DNA of 64,000 nt from Ridgeia piscesae (GCA_025642075.2 JAODUO010000032.1:493501-557500), one strand, 5' to 3'. Positions 49,987 through 62,520 are shown, counted from the first letter of the stretch. The notes: generated by a model not told the origin, from the letters alone. Numbers and translations are program-made.

Positions 49987-50127
49987 CGGGATGGTATGAT
50001 TTGTGTACACAAACCTCGGACTGCAAAAATGAACACCGCGTGTGCTGGCATTTTAACGAATGTGGACATTCGAGATGTCTTTGCGAGGAAAATTACTTTC
50101 CAGTAAACAAAACTACATGCCTGCCAC
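49987..50127 (+). CDS. Exon C (first cassette), 7-Cys module, plus gene
   Basis: A 141-nt phase 1-1 exon with acceptor tatttcag and donor GTACGT. It encodes AGWYDLCTQTSDC onward with the seven conserved cysteines and CWHFNECGHSRC core. Sequon NKT near the end. Its length and cysteine positions are the same as C1-C3 of the minus gene. Confidence 0.84.
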
Positions 50128-50139
50128 GTACGTCAACAT

Positions 50140-50345
50140 CTCGAAATAATTCATGTAACTGTCGTTTGAACATAATAAGTTATGCTGACAAAACAACCAA
50201 TAACGAAATAGCCAGATTACATTGTGATACATCCACAAACACATAAACATATTCAAAGCCATCAGTTTCATAATTTTGATGTCGATGACGTTTTCGAACC
50301 AGAGTTCCCTGTTTAGACAGTTCGACGCTGTATTCAACGAGTTAG
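50140..50345 (-). mobile_element. tRNA-derived SINE fossil next to the plus-gene C exon
   Basis: The reverse strand reads taactcgttgaatacagcg, gaactctggttcgaa and aatgtaatctggctatttcg, aligned with 13596-13790. It is antisense to its gene and just downstream of the C exon, as in the minus gene. Confidence 0.68.
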
Positions 50346-50429
50346 TGCTGGACACGTGATTCGTCATCGTGACTGTGTTGTTGATGGGGATTTCATCACT
50401 GTGATCACACATTACGTTTTAAGTTCTGA

Positions 50430-51260
50430 CACTTGAAACGTAAACTAACACTCGCAGAAGTGCGGTAAATGGTTGGGAAAACAGCCACAAGCTGAAACAA
50501 AAACGAAGTAGACGGAAACGCAATTACCGTGACAGCCCAATGTCAATCTTTTACAATTCTACCCAATCAAACATAGGGCCTATAAATTGATGTGAAATTC
50601 TCATTCTCTCCGGCATTGGTAATTTTTAGCAAACTACCAGTATATTCGAGACCATTACCAGTATGGTATTTATGTACCGATGATGGGCGTTTCTAAAAAT
50701 AGTAATATCGGATGTTACGAGCATGTCCTGTCTATCAACGCACTCCTTCACGTGACAGGTATTTTACTATTACTTCTAAAGTAGCTATGACTTCAAATAG
50801 TCATTAATGTTTGTATCCTAACGTATTCAAAACAGCGTACCACACCGTGACAATAACTTCGCAATCCGCCAACTAGGTTACACAAAGCAATACATTAGCA
50901 TTAATCAATTCCCTTGTCGGACAGTTATTAATCAGTTTGACATATGTGACAATAGAGAAATAATTTGACAACTGTCAATGAATGTGTGATTTGACAACTG
51001 TCAATGGATGTTACATATCATGGCAAGTGGTGTTTCTTTATTATGATGGAATATTGATCTATGGTAATTGTTACTGTTAGTTAGAGATGTTCTTTTAAGT
51101 TCAAGAACTTATGGGAATGGATTCGCTAAAAAAAACGCATAATTTGTGCAACGCCACGAAATAATACGTATGTTTCTTACATTGCTGATCGTATACGTTA
51201 GATCGTAGTTTGTGTGTTTCAGTTTGAAAGTAACAATAACAGACAAATGCTATGTCGATA
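50430..51260. other. C-to-B intron, first cassette of the plus gene
   Basis: No gene is supported. A short direct repeat (tttgacaactgtcaatg) occurs at about 50967 and 50991. 51060-51240 aligns with the complement of 3300-3480 and 11940-12070 (the B-exon upstream region). Confidence 0.5.
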
Positions 51261-51276
51261 TACTTATGCATTGCAG

Positions 51277-51408
51277 GCCCGAAATACAGCGAGACAAAAT
51301 GCACAAGCTCTGAAGAATGCGGCATCCGTGGAGGTGTCTGTCGGAGTGGACTTTGTGTGTGCAGCAAAGGCGACGATTACATATCAGACGATAGGACCCA
51401 GTGTAATC
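51277..51408 (+). CDS. Exon B (first cassette), 6-Cys EB/EGF-like module, plus gene
   Basis: A 132-nt phase 1-1 exon with acceptor gcattgcag and donor GTAAGA. It encodes RPKYSETKCTSSEEC onward with cysteines C-x5-C-x6-C-x4-C-x-C-x13-C. The first residues PKYSETKC are identical to B3 of the minus gene. Confidence 0.84.
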
Positions 51409-51507
51409 GTAAGAATAAAACAGAAAATATGATCAATATTTTAAGTACACACATACACTTAAACACGCAGCACGCGCGCATTCACTCATGGACACGCACA
51501 TACACAT

Positions 51508-51647
<140 letters not shown>

Positions 51648-51889
51648 AATGTGTTACTTTACAACGTAACTTATTAGTGTTTATAATTACCTAATTAAGC
51701 CACTTTGTGCTGACTTTTTCTTTGGATCAGTTTCTGATATTGTCTAGACACATCAATGAACAATAGCATTTAATTTTTCGCATTTTAACTTTTTATTTTA
51801 AAACGGGGGCAATATTTCAAAACGTCCCATTAATGGAACGCTAACAGTAAGCGGTACCAAACTCACTTAATTAACATATACCACTGTGA

Positions 51890-52580
51890 CCATTACCACA
51901 CCGCAGGAGAACACGTGGTGTTCTCCAAGATCAATTCCTCAACAACACCGTCGAGGTCAAAATACGACTGGTACCCAGCAAGAACGCGCTCGTTGTCATG
52001 GCTCATGGCGTCAACCCCGATTTCAGGATCAGTATCGCCAACGGTGCCTGCTTCCGTCTGGTACAAAAGGGCAATTGCGCACACAGATTCATTTCCGCGA
52101 TGCGTGAACATCGTCGCCTACTGTGAGTTTGAGTCCGTCCTGGAAATCGACAAAACCCGCAACGACTTCTGACGGACACTCTACAGATCGATTGCCTACA
52201 CGCTGTGGGCCGCGCGCCATCGTAGCCAAACACGAACTACACGCGACCATAGAGGCTCTACCGAACGCCTTCGTGTGCAACAAGTAGGACGGAGACACAC
52301 CTAGCGACCATTGGGTAGCGTTGTACCTGGACGGTGACGGACACGGCGAATGGGTCTGTTCGTACGTTCTTCCGCCGTAACACGTCGAGATCCCCACCTT
52401 CGTGAACAAACACTGCACCGAATGGATTATATCACCAAAAGACTCCAACGTCCGCTGTCGAACGTTTCCGGACAATTTGAATCACTTGTCATGATGCGCT
52501 GACACGGCGTGTCAATGGTTGTGAACGCTTTCGGCACTGGTCGAGTAGCAAATGAGTGCCCTGAGTTTGATTGGCTTAAA
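51890..52580 (+). mobile_element. Polinton/Maverick-like remnant (two broken genes)
   Basis: A GC-rich insert in the B-A intron. One plus-strand frame around 51935-52110 reads KIRLVPSKNALVVMAHGVNP, resembling an uncharacterised family found in Polinton-related elements. From about 52240 the frame reads like a Polinton cysteine protease, with DHWVALYLDGDG (52305-52340) around the expected catalytic histidine. In-frame stops and frameshifts break both. No polymerase, integrase or terminal repeats are seen, so it is a dead fragment. The family assignment is from recalled resemblance and needs a search. Confidence 0.55.
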
Positions 52581-52599
52581 CATTTGAGATTATAACGAG

Positions 52600-53240
52600 G
52601 TAGTACCGTATATGTTATTCTTCGATTCGAGTTAAAAAGCATAGTTTTGTTTATTTGTTTTGCGACTTGATTCGTTATAGTTTGATGCTTGCTGGCTGCG
52701 TGTTTGCTTTGGATTTATCGGCACCGTGTGTCATTGATGACGGTCGCTTTCGTCATCATCGTTGGGAACGATGGCGTGGTGGTCAAAACCCGAAAGCAGA
52801 GACCGCTGGCGTGGTGATGAAAAGAAGTCGACATTATTCACCTGTATCTTTAGCCAATGCAATGTCGTTGGTTGTGTTCGTTTTATTATTATACGCTTAA
52901 TGATTCACCCATGCATGACGATGTCTCAGCAAGCATGATGATATTTAGCCACCGTCCACCGCCATCGCTCCTGGGTCCTCACTACAGGCAACCAACTCAC
53001 CGGGAAGGGAGCCAGGGCCAAAAACTTTTCCATTAAAAACACCCCCAAGGGACATGGTTCCCCCTAGGTGGGTGGGGAGGTTGCCTGGTGTAGTTTCCGT
53101 CCTACAACCACCGTCAAATGTCGCCAACTGCACCAGGGGACACTGGAAAGCACAATAAAACCAAATGGACGTCCTGTTTCTTGCCAAAACACCAAGAGCG
53201 TGCTCCGACAGTAGTTCTATATATACTACTTAGGCACACC
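52600..53240. other. Remainder of the insert in the B-A intron
   Basis: Sequence absent from the other four B-A introns, with a proline-rich GC-rich stretch at 52950-53190 and a frame at 52655-52900 without a known domain. It may be part of the Polinton-like insertion or a second insertion. Confidence 0.4.
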
Positions 53241-53254
53241 ATCTTATCCACGTA

Positions 53255-53420
53255 GCTTTTGATAAGCTGGGCAGGCGCTGAAGACCCAGCGTGATGCTAC
53301 GGGTCTGAATGTATGTCCATTGGAACTGGTAAAAATAACTTCAAAATGGTGCTTTTTACAAGCGGATTAACCTATTCAGTAGGCATATACTGCGGAAATA
53401 AATTATATTATAAGTTAAAT
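53255..53420 (+). repeat. Conserved B-A intron block, copy 4
   Basis: gcaggcgctgaagacccagc, gtgatgctacgggtctga and aaaataacttcaaaatggtgc match the copies at the other B exons. It lies 1.85 kb from its B exon instead of 0.1-0.2 kb because of the insert before it. Confidence 0.65.
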
Positions 53421-53429
53421 TATAGCATT

Positions 53430-54830
53430 GAATAGCTGTGAGATGACAATGTTGGCATATTTGGGCGAGATGGTGAGGTGGCCCACCTCGGTCTCATGTA
53501 GAATGAGAAACACCGATATTAGAGTAATAATTGCTTCTACGCAATTATTAAGTTATACTGAATTTTTGATCACTAATTTCCATGTCAAGTAATGATAAAA
53601 CAGGAGGAGTCCAAACGAGACACTCCGCACACGCGGAGGTGATTAGACACAGGAAAGGGATTACTTGTTGATGACTGTCAGTGTCATTAAATAGTCTAAT
53701 GAAATTAAGGAACCGAGATACACCGAATCATTATGTTAATTACACATTTTGTACATTACAAAGATTTTATATTCTCAAAAACACCGTTTCCTTATAATTT
53801 GGGACACAAATAATCCCTTTCGCATCTCAAAGAAACCCTTACATTTTCCCTAGTAAAAACGCAATGTACCACATGGTAACTATGATGCAATGAACCGATG
53901 GGTCTAGGCACCATTATGGGTTATAAAATAGTTCCGAATGCCTATTACTTTGGGCGCTGAAGCTAAAAGGTGTCGGGTTACTATCTCGCAGTTACAATGT
54001 ATTGCTTTGATGTTCTATTTGGGAAGTTCAAGTTCTAACTAATGTTCAAGGAAGCTAAGAACAAAGACGAATTTAGGGTGAAGCTTGGGGCTAGGGCAAG
54101 AGTATATTTTCATAGCTCCTTAAAAGTCAAATTCAGGTTTGGAGGAGGAACAATCTATGGCATGTGAGATAGTTGACAAAATGGTCCAGTTTTCAGATAG
54201 GGAAAGAGAAAGCACGGTGTCTATGTGAATCTTTCACTTTCGGGATGACACCGCCCGTAAAGACGCACACACTTAACACATGGGATGGTGCATAAAACAC
54301 ATTTGGCCGGTGGAATGTACATATATGTTTTTGTAAGCCAAACGACTTTCGTATTTTGTATAATGGGCATTTTACTCTTTATTATCGCCTTACCAGCGGT
54401 AATCTCGATCCTCCTGGGTTAGTACCACTGATGACACTATGTATTACGTATTGCTTAATTTGACCAAGTTGTAAAATAGTATTTGCAAGATGAAACTCGC
54501 CCAAAAATCAGAGTTAACCAGACTGAGATGTAGGTATATATCTGTGATCTTTAATACACTAGTATCCGTCCCCATAATCAAAGAGTACGCTACAATACAA
54601 TCAGCAATCAATGTCAAGTCGGCTAGAACAGTTTTACTAGTAAATCCACGAGTTCTGCAACGTTTTGATGACAGGTAAAAACTTTCAACTGTTCCAGCCG
54701 TTGCTAGACCGTATATTTTAAAGTCATTATTAAGATTGCGGTTTTTTCAAGTGCAAAAGAACGAATGGTATACAATTCTAACATAATGCAGTATTCACCG
54801 ATCGCTAGCTACCTCATGACTTTCGATGCC

Positions 54831-54873
<43 letters not shown>

Positions 54874-55057
54874 TGACATATATCAGCATCATCGTTATTG
54901 TGCAGCCATAGTGTCCCGTGGTTGCGCAAAGGCCTCAACATGCTGCTGATGTACCCTGCCCAGGTCCACTTCTGTATTCTGTCTTGTTCAATGACGTCTG
55001 TGACCTTTGTCTTTTCTCTTAACTAGATGATTGTTTTCTTTATAATTTTAATAGTGA

Positions 55058-55060
<3 letters not shown>
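53430..55060. other. B-to-A intron, first cassette of the plus gene
   Basis: 53700-54420 aligns with 63150-63850 of the next cassette and with 21300-22000 of the minus gene. (TA)n at 54835-54870. No gene is supported; the frame at 54490-54678 has no domain. Confidence 0.55.
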
Positions 55061-55062
<2 letters not shown>

Positions 55063-55104
<42 letters not shown>

Positions 55105-55125
55105 TATATATACATATATATATAT

Positions 55126-55182
<57 letters not shown>
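55063..55182. repeat. (TA)n then (GT)n microsatellite upstream of exon A
   Basis: It ends 20 bases upstream of the exon A acceptor, at the homologous place to 541-807. Confidence 0.97.
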
Positions 55183-55187
<5 letters not shown>

Positions 55188-55202
55188 AATATGTCTTTCC
55201 AG

Positions 55203-55352
55203 GTCTTAAAGACGAGTCTTGCTTCAAAGACGATCACTGTCAGTTTCCACTGAAGTGTATAGCCAACACATGCAACTGCTCTGCCCTAGAGTATCATGTT
55301 CCAACCAGAATTAACCACATATATCCAGCTTCTAGATGCATCAGCATTTCTT
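55203..55352 (+). CDS. Exon A (first cassette), 6-Cys EB/EGF-like module, plus gene
   Basis: A 150-nt phase 1-1 exon with acceptor tctttccag and donor GTAAGT. It encodes RLKDESCFKDDHC onward with cysteines C-x5-C-x5-C-x4-C-x-C-x~19-C and ends RCISIS, lacking the terminal PNNG of the minus-gene copies. The acceptor polypyrimidine tract is short because of the microsatellite. Confidence 0.82.
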
Positions 55353-55959
55353 GTAAGTTTCCTTCGTATTCTAGATATGGAATAATCACCTGTGATCTAA
55401 TTATAGCATCCATTCGAGACCGGGACATCTCCGTTAAATTTAACCCGTTTACACGGACCTTTTTACAAACTTCATTTTTATCTGAATTTATATACGATAT
55501 ATTGATGTATAAACTACATTTGGTCAAACAGGAGTGAAGTAGACCGGAGATAAATAGTAGTATCAAAAAGCGCCGCATTAATCCATCGATAGGTGTGTCG
55601 CAAAATATTAGTATATTCCATGATCAATATGAAGCAATTCACATGTATTAAAAATATGTAATTTAACTTATATTTCTGTCTGAAGGTCATTTGTTATTAG
55701 CTCAACATTTCAGTGACATGATTCAATAGTTTCGTTTACAAACTAATATGTGTATGTGTCATACATGTTGACTTCATCATCATCGAAATTAACCGTATTC
55801 TGATGACGCGCCGCTGGTAGCGTGTGCTCACATATGTCACGTGGTTTTATTGATTGATCGTTAAACAGCGCTACATTCAATATTATATTAACACAACTAA
55901 GGCATATGTAATTTAAAACGCAAACGTTGTATCAGTGTATGGTCGCATGCGTGTGCGTG

Positions 55960-56250
55960 TGCGTCTTAGTGTGCGTGTGCGTGTGCGTGTGCGTGTGTGT
56001 GTGTACTAGCTAGCTTATGGATGCATACATGCATGTATGTAAATATGCATGAATACATGTATATATGTATATACCCACGCTCATGCGTAGACATACGTGC
56101 ATGTACATACATACATACATACATACATACATACATACATACATACATACATACATACATGCATGCATGCATGCATGCATGCATGCATGCATGCATACAT
56201 ACATACATACATACATACCAACCATGCATGCATGCATGCATGCTGGTATG
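55960..56250. repeat. (GTGC)n, (ATAC)n and (ATGC)n tetranucleotide cluster
   Basis: gcgtgt repeats to 56003, then ACAT tetramers (56101-56160), GCAT tetramers (56160-56195) and more ACAT and GCAT. It explains the Cys/Met/Tyr frames in this stretch. Confidence 0.95.
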
Positions 56251-56409
56251 TATAAAACATGTTCCTTGTATTGCTGTATCGCGGTGAAGGCTAACCATAT
56301 GTGCAAAACAGAGTACGACAACACAGGAATTTAATTAAAACAAATACTAAAAGTTAATATTTAATGGAGTATTATTTGCCTGAAACATTTCCCTCGAATT
56401 GCTTTTTAG

Positions 56410-56517
56410 TAACCGCGCTCAAGGTTTATGAAGTATGCAAAGTGGAAGACGATATTTGTGAAAACTCGTTAACATGTTATCGATGTGAGGAAAACGTCGA
56501 TGCAATTTGCATATCAG
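56410..56517 (+). CDS. Exon D, 5-Cys module, plus gene
   Basis: A 108-nt phase 1-1 exon with acceptor gctttttag and donor GTAATC. It encodes LTALKVYEVCKVEDDIC onward with cysteines C-x6-C-x5-C-x2-C-x7-C, ending AICISG. It aligns with D1 of the minus gene at every cysteine and at the exon borders. Confidence 0.76.
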
Positions 56518-56699
56518 GTAATCACTGCATATTCTTGCTTGTTGACCTTTTTCTTGGTCAGGATGGAGAGCCAACGTTCATCAACAATACAAATAGCGGA
56601 TATGTATTTCGGAAAAGGTCAAATTAAACAAATTTATAATTGATACATGGAATAACTTATTTTAACACCAACGTAACAGCGTTGATTCAAGTATAGTAA

Positions 56700-56890
56700 A
56701 GGTTTGAGAACATTTTTATTTGGCAGCCGCCATTTTTGCCAAATGAATATTTCAAAGGTCTTGCTAATATATTAATGGCTGCCGACATCTGAATTTCATG
56801 AATATAATATTGGCGCACTTCTTGGCGTAGATAAACAAATATGGGGAGATTAGCCTAATCGGCCGCCATCTTTCAACATATGTATTTTGT
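56700..56890. repeat. Conserved D-x intron block, plus gene
   Basis: gcagccgccatttttgcc and atcggccgccatctttcaac align with 8800-8950 (tagcgcc, ggcagccattat, aagatggaggccgc on the other strand). No frame is seen. Confidence 0.5.
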
Positions 56891-56899
56891 ATAATGTAT

Positions 56900-58209
56900 T
56901 CAATTTTTTTAATAAAGGAACTACAACAAGTTTATTGACCCCTTGTAGGTACAAGTTTTGTTGAAAGTATATGATTTTTGTTAATACATTGATACACGCT
57001 TACATACGCACACATGATTTCATGTTCGCATATTATTATACTATATGGTAGACCGACAATACATACAAATATGTTTAAGTATACTAATTATTGTCGTACC
57101 AAACAAACACTTTTGTATATAACTTTTACAAACTAGGGTCGTTAGCTCCTATTAAGAAAATAATATCACTGTCATTAGAGCCAATATAATTTCATTGTGA
57201 TTCAAAGTAATTTGGTCCTTTATACAAGGTATGCATCTCGTATGTGTACATGGGATTGTTTGCTTGATGTGATACAGTGTGCGGGGACGTTGTGATGAGG
57301 AGGTCTGTGCTTCGTAACGAACATCAATGTGTATTGTATTTATTTATACAGTTGACATGTATAATAATTTGATAATGTATAGATATCACTCTAATTATTT
57401 AGCAAACATGTTTTTATATCACGGATAAAACCGTGCACACTGTGTGTGTTTTGGTTTTGATTATATCAGAGATGTCATTTATAGTATGTGGAAAGGGTTA
57501 TCGATGACATTTCATTGTAAATTCATGATTAGTTCTAGACGTATGTATGCTATCGTATTGACACGTATTATAAGTGTGCATACTTGGTATAATTTGCCAG
57601 TTTAGTAAATATGGAGGTAATTGTTTATGAACATAGTTAAAATAACATTTTAATTCTTGTAGCTGTAATATATATCTTACTTTAAATAGTTTTAATGTTT
57701 TGAAAAGTGGTTTCGTGTGTAATTTATATGTATTTAATTATGCTAATTTCTGAAGTAAAACTTTGTTGTCACTAATGGCTAATGCCTTTGATAATACATC
57801 AATCGGTATATCATAATGTAAATAATAAACATATTTGTGCTACCTTTGTATTTAATACCTTGTGTAATGGGCTGTCCTATATGTGTAAGATCATTTCTTT
57901 GCGATGTCCTTTTGATCGGTTATTTTGTAGTATTGTCTATAAACATAATTGTAGGTTTTGTGATTTTGTGAAAGAAATTCATTAATAAGTGTCCAGGTAT
58001 TTTTATATCGTTTTAAATCAGTTAATTGTTTGTTAAAAATAAACATTTGGGCGGCACGAATAGTATGTTTTAATATTATGTTATATGATTTTAGGTTAAT
58101 ATTAATAATTTCATTGTTTTTCGAATTTAGATTTGTCAATTGTAATTCTTTAAACAAATTATCTCGCTAGTATAGTGATCTTAATATGCATCGCGTATTC
58201 CATATTGAA

Positions 58210-58254
<45 letters not shown>

Positions 58255-58390
58255 TTATTAAAGTAATTTAAATTGAATTTACCAGCTTAGTTGGCATATG
58301 CTTGTACTTTGCCCTGAAAATATCATTATCAATTGTATCTGCTCACTTTTTTTGTAAATATCGTACGATTTAATTTAATTTTAATTTTTA
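56900..58390. other. D-to-x intron, AT-rich, nothing recognised
   Basis: Includes (TA)n at 58212-58253. The frames at 57782-57985 and 57891-58157 have no domains. No transposon ends are seen. Confidence 0.5.
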
Positions 58391-58399
58391 ACATTACGC

Positions 58400-58980
58400 C
58401 TTGTCGTACGACTGACGGATAATGTTCCCGGTCGAAGGTCACATGTTCTCAGGCCGCGTGTTCAACGAAGTGTTTAGTTCCGCCTGCGTGTTGCTGATCT
58501 TTTTTGTATTTGCCGATATCTTTATTACTACCTTCCCATTATGGGTTCAACCAATTGTCGTTGTTCTTTTCAAGTGCCTTATAGCGGAGGCAACTGCAGT
58601 GCGATGTTGCGTCAAATCCTCGTTGACGAAGATTTGGTGTTGGTTTTCTGTGCTGTTGTTGCGCCAGATAATGGCTTCTTGGTAATCACTCACGTACAGG
58701 AGCCCTTATGTGGAATAGGGGTTAGGTTTAGGATTAGTCTTAGTGTTAGGGTTTATGCTTGGGTTAGGATGAAGGTACTTTCGACAATATTGACATGAGG
58801 TGTTTTACATGCATTTGATGGGCACTTGTACGTGAGTGGTAAACAAGAAGCCTCTTCCGTTGCGCAATCGGCAGCTGGCCCGTGTCAAGTCGACACGCAC
58901 CGTACCTTGGCTGAATCGCTCTATGCCAACACGGTGACGATCGCTGGAGTCAGACCTTTCGCCCCGCCTATGGCTACACC
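58400..58980. repeat. GC-richer insert with degenerate TTAGG-like motifs
   Basis: 58718-58770 holds ggggttaggtttaggatta and gggttagg, a degenerate telomere-like stretch. The flanking 58850-58980 (gcagctggcccgtgtcaag) looks like part of an unidentified repeat. Overlapping frames at 58422-58798 carry no domain. Confidence 0.4.
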
Positions 58981-60013
58981 TATATATCTTAATGTTACCT
59001 GTTAACCATTTTATTGGCTAATGTTGAATGATTACAACCATGCTTTTATAGTCATATCATCTATTCAAACCGTATTATTTGCTTAAGTATCTGAATGTCA
59101 CATAAGTCCATACAAATTAAACGTGGTATTTCAAGATGGAAATGTCCACGTCCTTGTACAACCTTATGAAATGCACACCATTACACGTATGACACATATA
59201 AATGGCGGTTCTAAAGTTGAGTATTTTTTAACGCCGTCTCCATCTTTTACGTCTGCAAATGATAAAGGTGATAGTCATCAGCGTAAACATCGCACTATCT
59301 CAAAAATCACTTAGAGCAGACTTGTTTATGGTGTTGTTCAGTTTGCTCGATGCAAATCATTTCTGATCTTTACCGATATTCAAATATCCGCTAATTTTGC
59401 GGTCTGGTGTTTGTCACAAATACAGCCTGTGGAATAATACCAACACAAATATGCGTCTCTTCAGTTGACATCTTGTGAAAAGGCAATCAAAAATGGATAA
59501 CAATAGGTTTCTCTTTGTAACATGAATGTCATTTGTTTTCAACATTATAAATTGGAAACCACGTAACTGACGCTATCGCCGTGAGTTTGTTCTCCAGTGA
59601 AAGAGCAAAATGACAAGGACTTTAATGTCATTACCTACAGCTAGGTGACGCTAGGTCGAGGGCTGCACAAACGCGGTCGATCGATATACAACGACTATAG
59701 CGGCTTTTCACAAGGAGGATCGAAGAGGAGTTTTTATCTTTTAAAATGCACATGCATGTGTTTTGACTTACATAATACATACACAAGTTATTTATTTTCC
59801 TAGTAGTGCACTGTTTGGCTATATAACGTCCCTAACGAAATTACGAGCTGAAAATAGTGCAGCTCGCTTCTACTAATACCGTGAAATATACACTTCTGCA
59901 GATCAATATTTTCGTTGAATTTGTTAAACTACCTAACTTATCATATTATATAGTGTTTCCATCCGTCCCGATCTTCTACAAGTACATCATCGCACCTTTG
60001 CACTTTATTTCAG

Positions 60014-60046
60014 AACTTATCCGGGTAGACCAGACAGGCTCCAAGG
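60014..60046 (+). CDS. Micro-exon x (33 nt linker), plus gene
   Basis: Acceptor tttatttcag, donor GTAAGT, phase 1-1, encoding ELIRVDQTGSK. It is homologous to x1 and x2 of the minus gene. A (GT)n tract follows 30 bp after the donor. No y micro-exon was found between it and the next C exon; the expected place is occupied by (TA)n (60830-60893). Confidence 0.68.
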
Positions 60047-60075
60047 GTAAGTTCGATATTAACCTAAGCATAATG

Positions 60076-60198
<123 letters not shown>

Positions 60199-60399
60199 GT
60201 TTGTGTGTGGGTGTGTTTGTGCGTACGTGCGTGCGTGCGTGTGCGTAGACATGTATCGCACGTTACTTTATTAGGAAATCATTTAAGCAGAAATTATGTT
60301 TGCAATTTGTCACTATTTAATAGGCATTTCATGCTTATTAATCGCAGTCGAATGTGAATGTGGTGTAACAAAAATGAAACCATTGCACAGACTCGTATA

Positions 60400-60826
60400 C
60401 ACACACGTGTGTGTGTGTGTGAGGCGCGCGTTTGGCGTGCGTGTGTGTAAATTGAAATACAAGCAGTGAAATTAAATTACCATTCTGATAGTTTACATAG
60501 CGTACATTGTCAATAAGTGTAGCACAATGTTCTGGAGATGTGGTAGATGATGTGACTCGAGGAGATTAATGTAAAACCATCAATTTGTAACAAAGAAATG
60601 TTGAAGTAATTGGATAACCAAATGCCGTCAATTTCACGGCCATGATTTCTGAAATTGTATGGTTTCATTGACAACTCAAACTTAATACCTCAGACGTATT
60701 ATGCTTGCGTTTTATTTTGTTTATTGATTCTTCATCAGAAAAAATTAGAGACTATTTAATAATTTCAATTTCTTCATCTATGAGATGAACACTATACTCG
60801 TTTAATTGTAAGATACGTTTTTTGTG

Positions 60827-60896
<70 letters not shown>

Positions 60897-61300
60897 CCTT
60901 GTGTGAAAATACTAGCTGCAAATTAGTTGATTGTTGGTGCAGTTTGTGTGCGTGCATGTATGTGTCTGTGTGGGTGCATAAGTATATGTGTGTGTGTCAT
61001 TGGAATGGAACCGTTCATTTTAGAGGGCATTGGCGTTCGAATGGGATTGATAAACATTTGCATTCGTGTAATCGAATGTTTCATCGAATGCGTCACTTAC
61101 TGACGAATTGCAAGCATATGTTCTACTGTCCCTGCTACTGCCTGTTCAACTTATTACAAAGTTTAATGATCTATATCACCAGTAAAACAGTACTTATACT
61201 TTCTGAAATGTTTAAATTTTGATATGTTTTGTTTACACGTTCTCGTGTGACGAAAGAAATCACTAACGCAACATTGTCTAAAAAATGGGGTCGGGTGATT
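60400..61300. other. x-to-C intron, y micro-exon not found
   Basis: (TA)n at 60830-60893. 61030-61100 (ggcgttcgaatgggattgat, catcgaatgcg) aligns with 49190-49260. No y-type exon with splice sites is visible. Confidence 0.5.
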
Positions 61301-61309
61301 GAACCTGTG

Positions 61310-61640
61310 ATCTTTCTCAGCGTAATTATTACAATCACGTATGTTTCCATTGTACATATAACTACATAAATACTCTTCAATATAAAAGGAATGCCTGTGG
61401 TTATTTGCATTATATTTATTTTGATCTTCGCAACAAATAACGTTATCATCACCATTGTGATCGTATTCGTGAAAATATTTTCAGTATCATAATTTTCATT
61501 TCTAATATCGTCAATAAAATCGTCTCGATTCTACAATTCGTAAGTACAGTCCTGTAATTCATCTTTCTCTTCTTACTAATACTGACCGCCACCTTCCTAG
61601 TAATCATCATCTTCGTCGACATCATTCGTTTTAGTCATCA
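61310..61640 (-). pseudogene. Antisense acidic ORF relic, plus gene copy 3
   Basis: gaacctgtgatctttctcag, the tcgtc-rich stretch near 61500-61530 and ctagtaatcatcatcttcg align with 48300-48600 and 49450-49760. Its complement gives short acidic runs. It is not an intact frame. Confidence 0.4.
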
Positions 61641-61842
61641 CGGTTTTGACGACTTTATTTGATATTTGGTTTTGTCATTACATGTCGTAACTAGAAAAGG
61701 GCCGTAATACATATGACGTGAGCGGGTGTGCACATGCGCGATGGAAACACCAACATTTAACAAGGTTTATATAATATATTGTCACTGTTAGTACAGGTTG
61801 TGATTGAGTCGGTGTGGAAATAACACATTAATTATGTTACAG

Positions 61843-61983
61843 TTGAATGGGGGGATTTCTGTGAAACATCCGCGGACTGCAAATTTGAAGGAGGCGTGTG
61901 CTGGTATTTTAAAGAGTGTGGCTATGCGAAATGTCTTTGCGATGACAATTACTTTCCAATTGAAAGCAATAAATGCGCTCCAC
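61843..61983 (+). CDS. Exon C (second cassette), 7-Cys module, plus gene
   Basis: A 141-nt phase 1-1 exon with acceptor tgttacag and donor GTAAGT. It encodes VEWGDFCETSADC onward, all seven cysteines conserved, with a CWYFKECGYAKC core. The intron before it shares tgattgagtcggtgtggaaa with the region before 49987. Confidence 0.84.
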
Positions 61984-61989
61984 GTAAGT

Positions 61990-62155
61990 CACCACTACGA
62001 TTTCATTAACGTAGCTGTGACAATCGTTTGAATATCATATATTATGGTGTTCTTTGATCCGATAACGAAATAGCCAGATTATTACATCATGATACAACGA
62101 CAAACACACATACGTGTTCCCTACTTAGTTCGACGCTCTGTTCACTGAGTTAGTA
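61990..62155 (-). mobile_element. tRNA-derived SINE fossil, second cassette of the plus gene
   Basis: The reverse strand reads gtactaactcagtgaacaga, gcgtcgaactaagtaggg and gatgtaataatctggctatt. The internal B-box region is shortened. It occupies the same position and orientation as the other four copies. Confidence 0.66.
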
Positions 62156-62382
62156 CGCTCCTTCATATTGGTATTGCTATTATATATATAGTGTGGACAC
62201 GTCAGGTAATAAGTTGTGTGTTGGCTTTGAATGTGTGCCATTATTGTCCGCCGTCGGTACTGAAGATGTATACACTAGTGTCAGTGCGTATTGACTGTAA
62301 GTTTTAATGCAGTTTGAAAGAAACAGTAACATAGATCAACACTAATACACAAATGCTATATCAATATATGTATGCATTGCAG

Positions 62383-62520
62383 TACCGAAATACGGAGAAA
62401 CTAAATGCATAACCTCTGAGGAATGCGGCTTGCCGGAAAAGGGAGCCACCTGCCGTAAAGGAGTTTGCGTATGCATCGAAGGCGATGATTACATGTCAGA
62501 AGACAGGACCCAGTGTAATC
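62383..62520 (+). CDS. Exon B (second cassette), 6-Cys EB/EGF-like module, plus gene
   Basis: A 138-nt phase 1-1 exon with acceptor gcattgcag and donor GTAAGA. It encodes LPKYGETKCITSEEC onward with cysteines C-x5-C-x8-C-x4-C-x-C-x13-C. It is the last exon of the plus gene inside the window. Confidence 0.83.

Noticed and set aside
55966..56334. Met-Tyr-Val-Cys and Ile-His-Thr-Tyr repeat frames
   Set aside because: They translate ATAC/ATGC tetranucleotide repeats; both strands are open for the same reason.
58422..58798. Two overlapping frames of 85-87 codons
   Set aside because: No recognisable domain. The end of the region is telomere-like repeat, and the frames are not conserved in the minus-gene D-x intron.
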